64,000 nucleotides of DNA, taken from the NCBI RefSeq assembly GCF_013201075.1, contig NZ_CP053708.1, positions 301,001-365,000 of the forward strand, given 5' to 3'. How positions within the stretch are numbered: position 1 is the first letter of the stretch; the number at the start of each line of letters is the position of its first letter. The position numbers were made by a program, and so were the translations under genes. Source of the stretch: Lichenicola cladoniae (GTDB lineage: Bacteria > Pseudomonadota > Alphaproteobacteria > Acetobacterales > Acetobacteraceae). Positions 1 through 9,059 of the stretch are shown here, piece by piece. The notes below the pieces were generated by a model. That model saw only the letters and a program-made list of their open reading frames with translations, was not told where the DNA came from and did not search any database.

Positions 1-1
1 G

Positions 2-52
2 CAGCGGCCGGACGCCGCGATCACCGCCGCGACTCACGAAAGCGTCGAATAA
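2..52 (+). CDS. 3' end of an upstream gene (partial)
   Basis: An open frame enters from the left edge and ends at TAA 50-52, giving a tail that reads QRPDAAITAATHESVE. It lies 20 bases before the start of the ABC binding protein, so it may be the end of another gene of the same operon, possibly the missing ATPase or an enzyme. Seventeen codons are too few to identify a family, and the frame could be chance. Confidence 0.35.
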   Translation, partial: QRPDAAITAATHESVE

Positions 53-72
53 GAAAAGTTGGAGATGTCCAG

Positions 73-1395
73 ATGAAACAAACGCGCACACTCGCAACGA
101 TGCTCGCCATTAGCTTCGGCATCGCATCGAACGCCCCTGTTCAGGCCGCCACGACGATCACGATCGCAACCGTGAACAATTCCGACATGATCGTCATGGA
201 GAAGCTGTCGTCGCAGTTCGAGAAGGAAAACCCGGACATAAAGCTGCACTGGGTCACGCTCGAAGAGAACGTGCTCCGTCAACGCGTCACGACCGACGTC
301 GCCACGCATGCGGGTCAGCTCGATCTCGTTACGGTAGGCGTCTACGAGGTTCCGATCTGGGGCAAGCTGGGATGGCTGTCGCCATTCACCGACATCCCAG
401 CCTCCTACCAGGTAGACGATTTGCTGAAGCCGATCCGCAACGCGCTGACCGTCGACGGTCATCTCGACGCGTTGCCGTTCTACGGCGAAAGCACCTTCAC
501 GATCTATCGGACCGACCTGTTCAAGGCCAAGAACCTGGTGATGCCTGCAAACCCCACCTGGACCCAGATCGCGGACTTCGCAGCCAAGCTGAACGATTCG
601 TCGCAGGGCGTCTATGGCATCTGCCTGCGTGGCAAGCCGGGCTGGGGCGAGAACATGGGCACGATCGGGGACCTCGCCAACAGCTTCGGCGGCCGCTACT
701 TCGACATGAACTGGAATGCCCAGCTCGAGTCGGCGCCTTGGAAACAGGCTGTCAATTTCTACGTCAAGCTGCTGAAGGATTCCGGACCGCCGGGTGTGGT
801 CTCGAACGGCTACAATGAAACCCTGGCATTGTTTGCCAGCGGCAAGTGCGCGATGTGGGTCGACGCCACCGTGTCGGCGAGTTTCCTCGGCAATCCGACC
901 CAGAGCAAGGTGGTCGGCAAGGTCGGCTACGTGGCGGCACCTTATGAGACGTCCGCCGTCGGTTCGCATTATCTTTGGGCCTGGACGCTGGCAGTCCCGA
1001 AAACCTCGCGCAAGGCGGAAGCCGCCAAGCGTTTCGCGCTGTGGGCAACCTCGCCGGCCTATATCGCGCTTGTCGCCAAGACCTCCGGATGGGGTGCCGT
1101 CCCACCCGGAACGCGCACCTCGACCTATGCCAATCCGGACTATCTGAAGGCCGCGCCCTACGCGCCGATCGTGCTGCAGGCCATGCAGACGGCGGATCCG
1201 AGGCATCCGGTCGATCAGCCGGTTCCCTATGTCGGGATCAGCTATGTCGGCATCCCCGAGTGGCAGGATATCGGCACGAATATCGGCCAGCAGATCGCCG
1301 CGGCGGTGTCGGGCCAGGAGAGCGTCGATAACGCGCTCAAGCAGGCCCAGCAGGACACGACCCGCGCCATGACGCAGGGCGGGTATCTCAAGTAG
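73..1395 (+). CDS. Sugar/polyol ABC transporter, periplasmic substrate-binding protein
   Basis: This is the extracytoplasmic binding protein of a carbohydrate importer, about 440 residues, the usual size for the SBP family 1 group that includes the sorbitol/mannitol proteins SmoE and MtlE. Residues 1-25 form a signal peptide ending in PVQA. The mature part starts with the typical strand TTITIATVNN, and the body has the family pattern (FEKENPDIKL near residue 50, LPFYGESTF near 136). A GGAG ribosome site at 61-64 supports this start. It leads an apparent operon with two permeases, a dehydrogenase and an unknown barrel-like protein, which points to a polyol or sugar ligand. The exact ligand cannot be read from sequence; the downstream tetrulose enzymes suggest a C4 or branched compound. 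Confidence 0.9.
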   Translation: MKQTRTLATMLAISFGIASNAPVQAATTITIATVNNSDMIVMEKLSSQFEKENPDIKLHWVTLEENVLRQRVTTDVATHAGQLDLVTVGVYEVPIWGKLGWLSPFTDIPASYQVDDLLKPIRNALTVDGHLDALPFYGESTFTIYRTDLFKAKNLVMPANPTWTQIADFAAKLNDSSQGVYGICLRGKPGWGENMGTIGDLANSFGGRYFDMNWNAQLESAPWKQAVNFYVKLLKDSGPPGVVSNGYNETLALFASGKCAMWVDATVSASFLGNPTQSKVVGKVGYVAAPYETSAVGSHYLWAWTLAVPKTSRKAEAAKRFALWATSPAYIALVAKTSGWGAVPPGTRTSTYANPDYLKAAPYAPIVLQAMQTADPRHPVDQPVPYVGISYVGIPEWQDIGTNIGQQIAAAVSGQESVDNALKQAQQDTTRAMTQGGYLK

Positions 1396-1402
1396 ACGCG
1401 CG

Positions 1403-2338
1403 ATGAGCATGCTTCAGGAACGTCCGGGGATGGCGTTTGGCTCGGAGGCGCAGGTCGGCCACGGCGGCAAGACAGGCGGACATGGCGCAGCGCAGGCACG
1501 TTTGATGTTGTCGCCGACGGTCATCGTGCTGCTGATCTGGATGATCGTCCCGCTTGTCCTGACGCTGTGGTTTTCGTTCCAGCGCTACAACCTGCTCCGG
1601 CCGGCCGGCGGGTTCGTCGGTTTTGACAACTATGCCTATCTGCTGGAAGGGCATGACCTCTGGCGGTCGATCTGGAACACGGTTCTTCTCGTCGGAGGGG
1701 TCCTGATCGCCACCATAACGTTCGGCACGCTATCGGCGGTCCTGCTCAACCAGCCGCTGATCGGCCGGGGTATCCTGCGACTGCTGTATATCGCTCCTTT
1801 TTTTGTCATGCCGACGGTTGGTGCGCTGATCTGGAAGAACCTGCTGCTCAATCCCGTCACCGGACTGTTCGCCTGGTTCGCGCACCTGCTGCGTGTGACG
1901 CCGATCGACTGGTTCTCCAACGTTCCCTTGCTGGCAATCGGGATCATCGTGGCGTGGCAGTGGATACCGTTCGCCACCTTGATCCTGCTGACCGCACTGC
2001 AATCGCTCGACCAGGACCAGATGGAGGCCGCGCACATGGACGGTGCGGGCCCTATCGCGCGGTTCCGCTACATCATGCTGCCGCACCTGGCGCGGCCGAT
2101 CAGCATCGTCGTGATGATCGAGACGATTTTCCTGCTGTCGGTGTTTGCCGAGATCCTGGTGACGACCAGCGGCGGCCCGGGCATCGCCACCACGAACCTG
2201 CCCTTTCTCGTCTACAAGACGGCCCTGCTTCGCTACGACATCGGAGGCGCGTCGGCAGGCGGCATCATCGCCGTGGTGCTTGCCAACATCGTCGCGTTCT
2301 TCCTGGTGCGCAGCGTCGCCACCAGCATGGAGCGTTGA
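1403..2338 (+). CDS. Carbohydrate ABC transporter permease (MalF/SmoF type)
   Basis: First inner-membrane permease subunit of the importer, 311 residues. A cytoplasmic N-terminal tail of about 35 residues is followed by about six hydrophobic segments. The ATPase-coupling EAA loop is visible near residues 210-225 (EAAHMDGAG). It begins 8 bases after the binding-protein stop and is followed at once by the second permease, so the three are translated together. No clear ribosome site precedes the ATG, which suggests translational coupling; a second ATG nine codons in is possible. The family is clear and the substrate is inferred only from neighbours. Confidence 0.9.
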   Translation: MSMLQERPGMAFGSEAQVGHGGKTGGHGAAQARLMLSPTVIVLLIWMIVPLVLTLWFSFQRYNLLRPAGGFVGFDNYAYLLEGHDLWRSIWNTVLLVGGVLIATITFGTLSAVLLNQPLIGRGILRLLYIAPFFVMPTVGALIWKNLLLNPVTGLFAWFAHLLRVTPIDWFSNVPLLAIGIIVAWQWIPFATLILLTALQSLDQDQMEAAHMDGAGPIARFRYIMLPHLARPISIVVMIETIFLLSVFAEILVTTSGGPGIATTNLPFLVYKTALLRYDIGGASAGGIIAVVLANIVAFFLVRSVATSMER

Positions 2339-2339
2339 G

Positions 2340-3164
2340 ATGCGCCAGCCCAGCGCATCCGCCCGGATCTCCCTCTCCGCCCTCGCCTGGATCATCGGCG
2401 CGATCGTGTTCTTCCCGATCTTCTGGATGGCACTCACGTCGATAAAGACCGAGGCGCAGGCCATATCCTCGACCCCGCTCCTGTTCTTCCGTCCGACCTT
2501 CGCCAACTTGGCCTCGATGCTGGAAAGCGGCGACTACCTGCACTTCGCAGCCAACAGCATCATCGTCAGTATCGGTTCGACGGCCGCCGCCCTGGTCCTG
2601 GGCATTCCGGCAGCCTACGCGATGGCGTTCTATCCGACGCACAGGACAAAGAACCTTCTGCTTTGGATGCTGTCGACCAAGATGATGCCGTCGGTCGGTG
2701 TCCTTGTCCCGGTCTACCTGATCTTCCGCGATGTCGGGCTGCTCGACACCCGCGTCGGCCTCGTCGCGATCTACACGCTTGCCAATCTCCCCATCGTCGT
2801 GTGGATGCTCTACTCGTTCTTCCGGGACGTGCCGCACGAGATCCTGGAAGCGTCCCGGATGGATGGCGCGACCTTCCTGCAGCAGATGGTCTTTCTGCTG
2901 CTGCCGCTTTCGGCACCCGGCATTGCCTCCACAGGCCTGCTCTCGATCATCCTGAGCTGGAACGAGACCTTCTGGTCGATCAACCTCACCTCGTCCGAGG
3001 CGGCTCCGCTGACCGCCTTCATCGCATCCTTTTCCAGTCCGGAAGGCCTGTTCTGGGCTCGGCTTTCGGCAGCGTCAGTCCTGGCGATCGCCCCGATCCT
3101 GATGCTCGGCTGGATGACGCAGCGGCAGCTGGTCCGCGGACTTACCTTCGGCGCGGTCAAGTAG
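2340..3164 (+). CDS. Carbohydrate ABC transporter permease (MalG/SmoG type)
   Basis: Second permease of the importer, 274 residues, with about six membrane segments and the EAA loop EASRMDGA near residues 175-182. The ATG at 2340 is one base past the stop of the first permease. The frame stays open 60 bases further upstream, but the family length and the tight junction favour 2340. No ATP-binding subunit follows; the next gene is a dehydrogenase. The importer must therefore use an ATPase encoded outside this window, as many sugar importers share one. Confidence 0.9.
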   Translation: MRQPSASARISLSALAWIIGAIVFFPIFWMALTSIKTEAQAISSTPLLFFRPTFANLASMLESGDYLHFAANSIIVSIGSTAAALVLGIPAAYAMAFYPTHRTKNLLLWMLSTKMMPSVGVLVPVYLIFRDVGLLDTRVGLVAIYTLANLPIVVWMLYSFFRDVPHEILEASRMDGATFLQQMVFLLLPLSAPGIASTGLLSIILSWNETFWSINLTSSEAAPLTAFIASFSSPEGLFWARLSAASVLAIAPILMLGWMTQRQLVRGLTFGAVK

Positions 3165-3192
3165 AAACCGTCATGTTGCAGGAAACACTGTC

Positions 3193-3966
3193 ATGTATCT
3201 CGAGAAATACCGGCTCAACGGTCGCACGGCGTTCATCACCGGCGCCGGTCGCGGGATCGGCCTGGCTGCGGCACATGCGTTCGCCGAAGCCGGGGCGCGC
3301 GTCGTCATCTCCGACCAGTCCGAGGTGCTGCTCGCGGAGGGTCTCGGCATCCTGAAGGATGCCGGACATGACGCGCACGCGGTCCAGCTCGACGTCACCC
3401 GTTCCGACGATGTACGGCGGGTAGCGGACGACGCGCAGCAGCAGTTCGGTCCAATCGATATCCTGTTCGCCAATGCCGGGATCGCGTGGCCGGATACGGG
3501 TGGCGAGGACATGACCGACGATGTCTGGCTCCGGATGATCGACATCAACCTCAACGGCGTCTTCTGGTGCTGCCGGTCCTTCGGCAGGCACATGCTGGAG
3601 CGCGGGCGCGGAAGCATCGTCACGACCGGCTCGATGTCGGGCCTGATCTCCAACCGCCCGCAACGGCAGGCGCACTACAACGCCGCCAAGGCGGGTGTGC
3701 ACCACCTTACGCGATCGCTGGCGGGGGAGTGGGCCGCGCGCGGCGTGCGCGTCAACAGCATCGCGCCCGGCTACATCGACACGACGATGTCCGGCGCAGG
3801 GCTGCGCATACCCGGTCTTGGCGACGTCTGGCTCGAAGCCACGCCGATGGGCCGCGCCGGAACCGCCGAGGAAATCGCCTCGGTCGCGCTCTTCCTCGCA
3901 TCCGACGCATCGAGCCTGCTGACCGGCGCCATCATCGTCGCGGATGCTGGCTACAGCATCTGGTAA
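3193..3966 (+). CDS. SDR-family polyol dehydrogenase
   Basis: Classical short-chain dehydrogenase/reductase of 257 residues, likely NAD-dependent. The nucleotide-binding TGAGRGIG is at residues 16-23, NAG near 93-95, catalytic Ser in the TTGSMSG stretch near 144, and the catalytic pair in HYNAAK near 159-164. The C-terminus ends with the usual LTGAIIVADAGYSIW segment. It sits between the permeases and an unknown barrel-like gene in the same orientation, preceded by an AGGAAA ribosome site. The reasonable role is oxidation of the imported polyol to a ketose, for example a tetritol to erythrulose. SDR substrates cannot be predicted from sequence alone. Confidence 0.85.
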   Translation: MYLEKYRLNGRTAFITGAGRGIGLAAAHAFAEAGARVVISDQSEVLLAEGLGILKDAGHDAHAVQLDVTRSDDVRRVADDAQQQFGPIDILFANAGIAWPDTGGEDMTDDVWLRMIDINLNGVFWCCRSFGRHMLERGRGSIVTTGSMSGLISNRPQRQAHYNAAKAGVHHLTRSLAGEWAARGVRVNSIAPGYIDTTMSGAGLRIPGLGDVWLEATPMGRAGTAEEIASVALFLASDASSLLTGAIIVADAGYSIW

Positions 3967-3992
3967 TCGAAATTTCAAAGAGGAACTTTATC

Positions 3993-5024
3993 ATGAGCCG
4001 CATGGACCAGAAGCTTCACAACATTCTCTCGGGACACTACACGCGCAACGACTTCATGATCGCGGATGCCAAGGACGGCGACATGGGCGGTGGCGTGCGG
4101 ATGGCCGGCCCACGCCGTCGGAAGGATGGCACGATCGATGGCTATCGTACCCGCCGGGAATATCTGGACAGCATCAAGGCGGTGGTCGCCCAGGACATCG
4201 TCGACATCATGCTGGTGTCCGCTTCCAACTTGGAAGTGCTGAACGAGGAGGGAACCTTCCGGAACAGCCTGGTCAAGCCGGCGATCCGCGCCAACGAGAC
4301 CACCGATATCTGGGGCGGCCTGCGGAGCGAAAACTACGCCTCCGCCATGTCGATCCCGCACAGTTCTGCAGTCCTGCCGCGCATCATGCACGGTAAGACC
4401 ACCGCGACACCGGACGCTCCGGTAACCGGCACGGACCTCGGTCTCTACTCGATGACGATCAACAACAACCTCACCGCCGATCTCGCCTCGCTGGAGGCAT
4501 ACATCGCGTTCCGTGCCGAAGCGGGGAAGATCGGCTTCCGGCATTTTCTCGAGGTTTTCAACCCGAACACCGCGACCGGCCTCGACCAGAACGATATCGG
4601 CTTTCTGCTGAACGATCATATCGTGCGCTGCCTGGCGGGCGTGATGAAGGCCGACCGGCCCTTGTTTCTCAAGATCCCGTTCAACAGCCCCGCGGCCATC
4701 GAGGAACTCGCCACCTTCGACCCGACTCTCGTGGTGGGCGTTCTGGGAGGAAGTGCGGGCACGACACGGGACACGTTCGAGCTGGTGCACCAGGCGGAAC
4801 GCTACGGAGCGCGGCTTGCTTTGTTCGGCCGGAAAATCAATCTCGCCGAGCAGCCGCTGACCTTGATCGCGCTGATGCGGCAGGTGGTCGATCAGGCGGT
4901 CGCGCCGAAGGACGCGGTGCGGGTCTATCACGCGGCACTGCAGACGAGCGGGATCACGCCCATGCGCCCCCTCGAGGACGACCTCAAGATCACCGAGAGC
5001 GCGCTGCAACACGAACGGTCCTGA
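3993..5024 (+). CDS. Uncharacterised protein, aldolase/TIM-barrel-like, of the polyol operon
   Basis: A 343-residue soluble protein with no signal peptide. I do not recognise a named family. The order of short hydrophobic strands and acidic turns resembles an (alpha/beta)8 barrel of the class I aldolase kind: DIVDIMLVSASN near residue 70, FLEVFNP near 188, PLFLKIPFNSP near 225, VVGVLGGSAGT near 247 and LALFGRKIN near 273. A lysine in a strand (FLKIP) and another in GRKIN are candidate Schiff-base residues. The start at 3993 has a good ribosome site (AAAGAGGAA, 3977-3985). It is the last gene before the convergent LysR gene, so a catabolic step is likely, perhaps aldol cleavage or isomerisation. 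That function is inference. Confidence 0.7.
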   Translation: MSRMDQKLHNILSGHYTRNDFMIADAKDGDMGGGVRMAGPRRRKDGTIDGYRTRREYLDSIKAVVAQDIVDIMLVSASNLEVLNEEGTFRNSLVKPAIRANETTDIWGGLRSENYASAMSIPHSSAVLPRIMHGKTTATPDAPVTGTDLGLYSMTINNNLTADLASLEAYIAFRAEAGKIGFRHFLEVFNPNTATGLDQNDIGFLLNDHIVRCLAGVMKADRPLFLKIPFNSPAAIEELATFDPTLVVGVLGGSAGTTRDTFELVHQAERYGARLALFGRKINLAEQPLTLIALMRQVVDQAVAPKDAVRVYHAALQTSGITPMRPLEDDLKITESALQHERS

Positions 5025-5053
5025 CGTCCGCCACGCACGCCCCCGGCCGGTGA

Positions 5054-6013
5054 TCAGCCCTGCATGGTCGCCCGCCGCGCATCGGCAAGCAGCTGCAGCA
5101 CCACGTGGGTTGCAGGCGAGCAGGGTCGCTGGCTCGGCAGGATCAGGCCATAGGCTCCGGCGCTGATCTCGGTATCGAGCCGCAGGATGCAGAGCTGGCC
5201 GCACGCTTCCTGTTGCCGTGCGACCGGCTCCGAAACGATGCTGATCGCGTCGGTCCGTGCGACATAGGTGAGGGTCATGAGCAGCGAGTTCGTGCTGACG
5301 ATCCGCGCCGGCGGAAGCAGGCCCGCGGTATGGAACAGGTCGTCCACCCGCGCCCGCAGCCGGGACCCGTGCGCCTGAAGCACCCAGGAGGCGTCATGGA
5401 GTTCGGCGATATTGACGGTGCGCCCATGCTGGAACGGATGCCCGCGACGCCCGACCAGGCGGAGCGCTTCGGTGCCGAGTTCCTCGTAGGAGAACATGCT
5501 GCGGTCGAACGAGGGGACCGGACGCCCCAGCATCATGTCGAGATGACCGGTCAGCAGTCGATCGAGCAGGAAGTTGCTCGATCCGGCCTCGAGCTCGAGC
5601 TCGATGCGCGGGTGGCGCTCCTGGGCGGCTGCCAGCACCGACGACAGGAGGTCCACGATCGGCCCGTCGATCGCCCCGATCGTGACCCGTCCGAGATGGC
5701 CGTCCTGGATCGCGTTGATCTCGTCGCGTGCCCCATCCAGTTCGGCGAGGATCGCCTGCGCGCGCCGGGTCAGGATCTCGCCATAGATGGTCTGTTCGAG
5801 GCCTCTCCCGTGCCTCGCGAACAGCTTCTGGCCGATCGCCGTCTCGAGATCGATCAGGAGCTTCGAGGCTGCCGGCTGCGACAGGCCGAGGCTGGCGGCG
5901 GCCTGGTGCAGCTTGCGGTCGCGAACGAGAGCGGCAAGCACCTGCAGGTGCCGGAGCTTCAGGCGGCTCTGGATGAACCAGTTGGCGGCAAGATGACGTC
6001 GGACAGGTATCAT
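5054..6013 (-). CDS. LysR-family transcriptional regulator
   Basis: 319 residues. An N-terminal winged helix-turn-helix spans about 18-77 (core LHQAAASLGLSQPAASKLL), and an effector-binding domain follows from about 95 with the typical opening GRVTIGAIDGP. It resembles the galactose-binding-protein-regulator type of LysR proteins in length and N-terminal extension. It faces away from the catabolic enzymes at 6332-11315 and converges on the transporter operon, so it probably controls one or both by sensing a pathway intermediate. An inverted repeat lies just upstream of its start. The first ATG gives about 17 residues before the first helix, so a later start is possible. Confidence 0.88.
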   Translation of the reverse strand: MIPVRRHLAANWFIQSRLKLRHLQVLAALVRDRKLHQAAASLGLSQPAASKLLIDLETAIGQKLFARHGRGLEQTIYGEILTRRAQAILAELDGARDEINAIQDGHLGRVTIGAIDGPIVDLLSSVLAAAQERHPRIELELEAGSSNFLLDRLLTGHLDMMLGRPVPSFDRSMFSYEELGTEALRLVGRRGHPFQHGRTVNIAELHDASWVLQAHGSRLRARVDDLFHTAGLLPPARIVSTNSLLMTLTYVARTDAISIVSEPVARQQEACGQLCILRLDTEISAGAYGLILPSQRPCSPATHVVLQLLADARRATMQG

Positions 6014-6036
6014 CGACCCATACCCGAATGTGTATG
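6006..6036. promoter_or_regulatory. Candidate LysR operator (inverted repeats)
   Basis: Two overlapping inverted repeats lie close to the LysR start: GGTAT-N9-ATACC (6006-6024) and CATAC-N8-GTATG (6019-6036). LysR proteins usually bind dyads of this kind beside or within their own promoter. The location fits autoregulation and control of the rightward operon at 6332. The rest of 6037-6331 holds no gene I can support. Confidence 0.4.
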
Positions 6037-6331
6037 TTTTGCAGGAAAAGCCGGATTAGACGGATATGGCGGAGTTGGCTATCGTCCTGAGAACGACTCC
6101 AGCCGGAGGGTATTATTGCTGCCGGCCCGAGAGCCGATCGGGAGACTGTCCAGTGTCATCGCACCTCGCGACGCACGTTGATCATGCCGCTGACGTGATT
6201 GGTCTTCCGGCGCCCGGTCTTGTCCGACTGCCTCGTGCTGTCGTTCAAGCGGCATAGGCAAACCGGCGGCTGGCGCCCTGCCTGCTTGCATCGTTTCCCC
6301 AACTTCTGCCACGCAGCCAGGAGCAGTCGTC

Positions 6332-7285
6332 GTGTCCGCTTTCAACCCGTCCAATCTCAACAGAGACAACTGGCCCATCGCCGCGGCGATGATCCAGTAC
6401 GCGAATATCCTCCCCGATGGTACATCCGTGCAGGATCAGCCTGCGGAGGCCTGGGCCGCGACGATGTCGGAGATCGCCGATGCGGGCTTCACCGAGATCG
6501 ATCCGACCGATTGCTGGCTTCGCGTCGCCGACCTGACGCAGGCACGCCGCGACGAGTTCAAGCAGGCGCTGCGTGAGGTCGGCCTGACCGTTCCCGCCAT
6601 CTCGACGTCGCGACGTTCGATCATAGATCCCGAGCGGGGCGACGAGTATCTCACCTATTGCCATCGGGTCATCGATGCTGCCGCCGACCTGGGCGCTCGC
6701 ACGGCCTGTTTCGGGCTGTTCGGTCCGCTGACCGACGAGCAGAAGAAGGTCCTGTGGTTCTGGACCGTGGACGGCGTGCGCAACCCGGACGATCCGGCAG
6801 TCTATGCTCGCGCGGTCGCAGGCATGCGCGAACTCGGGCGTCATGCAGCCGAAGTCGGTATCGACATCGCCCTGGAGATGTATGAGGACACCTATCTCGG
6901 AACAGCCGACAGCGCGGTCAAGTTCGTCAAGGACATCGATCATCCGGCGGTCGGCCTGAACCCCGACCTGGGCAACCTGGTCCGGCTGCATCGTCCGGTC
7001 GAGCATTGGGCCAGCATGGTCGAGAAGACGATGCCCTATGTCCGCTACTGGCACGTGAAGAACTACCTCCGGATCGTGGACGAATCGAAGGGGATCTATC
7101 TCAGCGCGCCGGCCCCGCTCGAGACCGGTGTGATCAGCTATCGCGCGGCCGTCACCAAGGCGATCGCGCTCGGCTTCCGCGGTGCGTTCGGCTGCGAGCA
7201 TTACGGCGGTGACGGTCTCAGCGTGAGTGCCGCCAACCGCGCCTACCTGAAGCGGATCCTGCCGAAGCATGTCGGCCCGGTCTGA
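6332..7285 (+). CDS. Sugar phosphate isomerase/epimerase-like TIM barrel (EryC- or OiaC-like)
   Basis: 317 residues of the xylose-isomerase-like TIM-barrel superfamily. Metal-ligand-bearing strands are visible: FTEIDPTD near 50, IALEMYED near 182, VGLNPDLGN near 208, YWHVKNY near 237 and FGCEHYGGDG near 288. The GTG start at 6332 is chosen for the AGGAG site at 6319-6323. It opens the operon with the tetrulose kinase and two isomerases. Two known roles fit such a neighbour: EryC, which interconverts tetrulose phosphates in erythritol use, and 3-oxo-isoapionate decarboxylase (OiaC), which makes L-erythrulose in apionate degradation. The sequence alone does not decide between them. Confidence 0.75.
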   Translation: MSAFNPSNLNRDNWPIAAAMIQYANILPDGTSVQDQPAEAWAATMSEIADAGFTEIDPTDCWLRVADLTQARRDEFKQALREVGLTVPAISTSRRSIIDPERGDEYLTYCHRVIDAAADLGARTACFGLFGPLTDEQKKVLWFWTVDGVRNPDDPAVYARAVAGMRELGRHAAEVGIDIALEMYEDTYLGTADSAVKFVKDIDHPAVGLNPDLGNLVRLHRPVEHWASMVEKTMPYVRYWHVKNYLRIVDESKGIYLSAPAPLETGVISYRAAVTKAIALGFRGAFGCEHYGGDGLSVSAANRAYLKRILPKHVGPV

Positions 7286-7352
7286 CAGGTATTTCGTCCG
7301 GTCGACTTTCGGGACGACCGGACGACCCTCCAGGCACTGCGTGTAGGTTGAA

Positions 7353-9059
7353 ATGACGCATATTCTCCAGGACCCCGAAGACTTCGCCGCGGACGCCTTG
7401 CGCGGCTACTGCGACATCCACGCCCGACTGGTACGGCCGGTGCGCGGCGGGGTGCTGCGATCGACCGAGACGCCGGACGGCAAGGTGGCGCTGGTGATCG
7501 GCGGTGGCAGCGGCCATTACCCGGCGTTCGCGGGCTACGTGGGCCCCGGCCTGGGCGATGCGGCCGTGGCAGGTGACGTGTTCGCCTCGCCTGCAACGGA
7601 GCTGATCGCGGAGATTTCCCGCAAGGCGCACCGGGGTGCGGGCGTGCTGCTCGCCTTCGGGAACTACGCCGGCGACGTGCTCAATTTCGGCTTTGCGGCG
7701 ACGCGACTGCGTGGCGACGGCATCGACGTGCGGGTCCTGGCGATCACCGACGACATCGGCAGCGCCCCGAAGGGCGAGGAAGCCAGGCGCCGTGGCGTGG
7801 CCGGCGATATTCCGGTCCTGAAGATCGCCGGAGCGGCGGCGGAAGCGGGCCTGGGCCTCGATGAAGTGGAGACCGTGGCGCGACGTGTGAACGACCGCAC
7901 CCGGTCCTTCGGCGTGGCATTCGGCGGCTGCACGCTTGCCGGCGCCAAGGAGCCGCTGTTCGTCGTGCCGGAAGGCCGGATGGCGATCGGTCTTGGTCTG
8001 CATGGCGAGGCCGGGATCGACGAGACCGATATTCCTCCGGCCTCCGAGCTTGCCGTTCTGCTGGTCGACCGTCTGGTCGACGAGGCGCCGGCAGCACCCG
8101 GCACCCGGGCTGCCGTGCTGCTGAACGGACTTGGCGGCACCAAGCAGGAAGAGCTGTTCGTGCTCTGGACCCATGTTGCGGCGCGTCTTCGCCACCACGG
8201 GATCGAGATCGTGGCGCCACTGGTCGGCGAGTATGCCACCAGCCTCGATATGGAAGGCTGTTCGCTCACGATCACCTGGCTCGACGAGGAGCTGGAGCAG
8301 TTCTGGCTGGCGCCGTGCGATTCCGCCGGCCTGCGGGTCGGCAACACTCTGCCCACCCGGCCGGCGCCGCCACTGCCAGCCGATGATGCGGCACGCACGA
8401 CATGGCCGGAAGCATCCCCTGCGTCCCGGTCTGCCGGGACGTTCGTCGCCGGCACCTTCATGCGCCTGGCAGATATGCTGCAAGCCGCCGAGGACGAACT
8501 CGGTCGCATCGACGCGCTGACCGGTGATGGCGATCATGGAATGGGGATGGCCCGGGGGTCGCGCGCCGCGGCGACCGCCGCACAGGATGCCGCGTCTCAT
8601 CAGGCCGGTGCCGCCAGCGTGCTCGCCGCTGCCGCGGACGCTTGGGCAGACCGGGCCGGTGGTACGTCCGGTGCGATCTGGGGTCTGGGCCTGCGATCGG
8701 CGGCAAACGCCCTCGATGACGGTGTCGCGCCGACCGACGAAGCGATTGCATCCGCTGTCACGCAGGCTGTCGAAGCGGTCATGACGATCGGTGGCGCGCG
8801 TCCGGGCGACAAGACACTGGTCGATGCGTTCGAGCCGTTCGCCCGGACACTGGCGGCCCAGGTCGCCGGTGGCGCGTCGATCGCGCAGGCGTGGAGCCGG
8901 GCTGCCGATGCGGCAAAGCAGGCGGCCGATGACACCGCCGACCTCTTACCCCGGCTTGGCCGGGCGCGCCTGCACGCCGCCCGCAGCAAGGGACATTGCG
9001 ATGCCGGTGCCGTCTCGTTCGCGATGGCGGCCCGGACTGCCGGAGAGACCATTGAATGA
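7353..9059 (+). CDS. lerK: DhaK-DhaL fused kinase, probable L-erythrulose kinase
   Basis: A single-chain ATP-dependent dihydroxyacetone-kinase-family enzyme of 568 residues. The DhaK substrate domain is about 1-330 and the DhaL nucleotide domain about 365-565. The DhaL Mg-binding loop [10 protein letters not shown] is near 390. The DhaK histidine that binds the carbonyl is kept in GLGLHGEAG near 214. The loop that reads GHEPAHAG in dihydroxyacetone kinases is here GHYPAFAG near 54-61, a change that suggests a larger substrate. With RpiB-like and TIM-like genes directly downstream, the known LerK/LerI/DerI route is the best fit. D-erythrulose or dihydroxyacetone remain alternatives. The stop overlaps the next start (ATGA). 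Confidence 0.72.
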   Translation: MTHILQDPEDFAADALRGYCDIHARLVRPVRGGVLRSTETPDGKVALVIGGGSGHYPAFAGYVGPGLGDAAVAGDVFASPATELIAEISRKAHRGAGVLLAFGNYAGDVLNFGFAATRLRGDGIDVRVLAITDDIGSAPKGEEARRRGVAGDIPVLKIAGAAAEAGLGLDEVETVARRVNDRTRSFGVAFGGCTLAGAKEPLFVVPEGRMAIGLGLHGEAGIDETDIPPASELAVLLVDRLVDEAPAAPGTRAAVLLNGLGGTKQEELFVLWTHVAARLRHHGIEIVAPLVGEYATSLDMEGCSLTITWLDEELEQFWLAPCDSAGLRVGNTLPTRPAPPLPADDAARTTWPEASPASRSAGTFVAGTFMRLADMLQAAEDELGRIDALTGDGDHGMGMARGSRAAATAAQDAASHQAGAASVLAAAADAWADRAGGTSGAIWGLGLRSAANALDDGVAPTDEAIASAVTQAVEAVMTIGGARPGDKTLVDAFEPFARTLAAQVAGGASIAQAWSRAADAAKQAADDTADLLPRLGRARLHAARSKGHCDAGAVSFAMAARTAGETIE

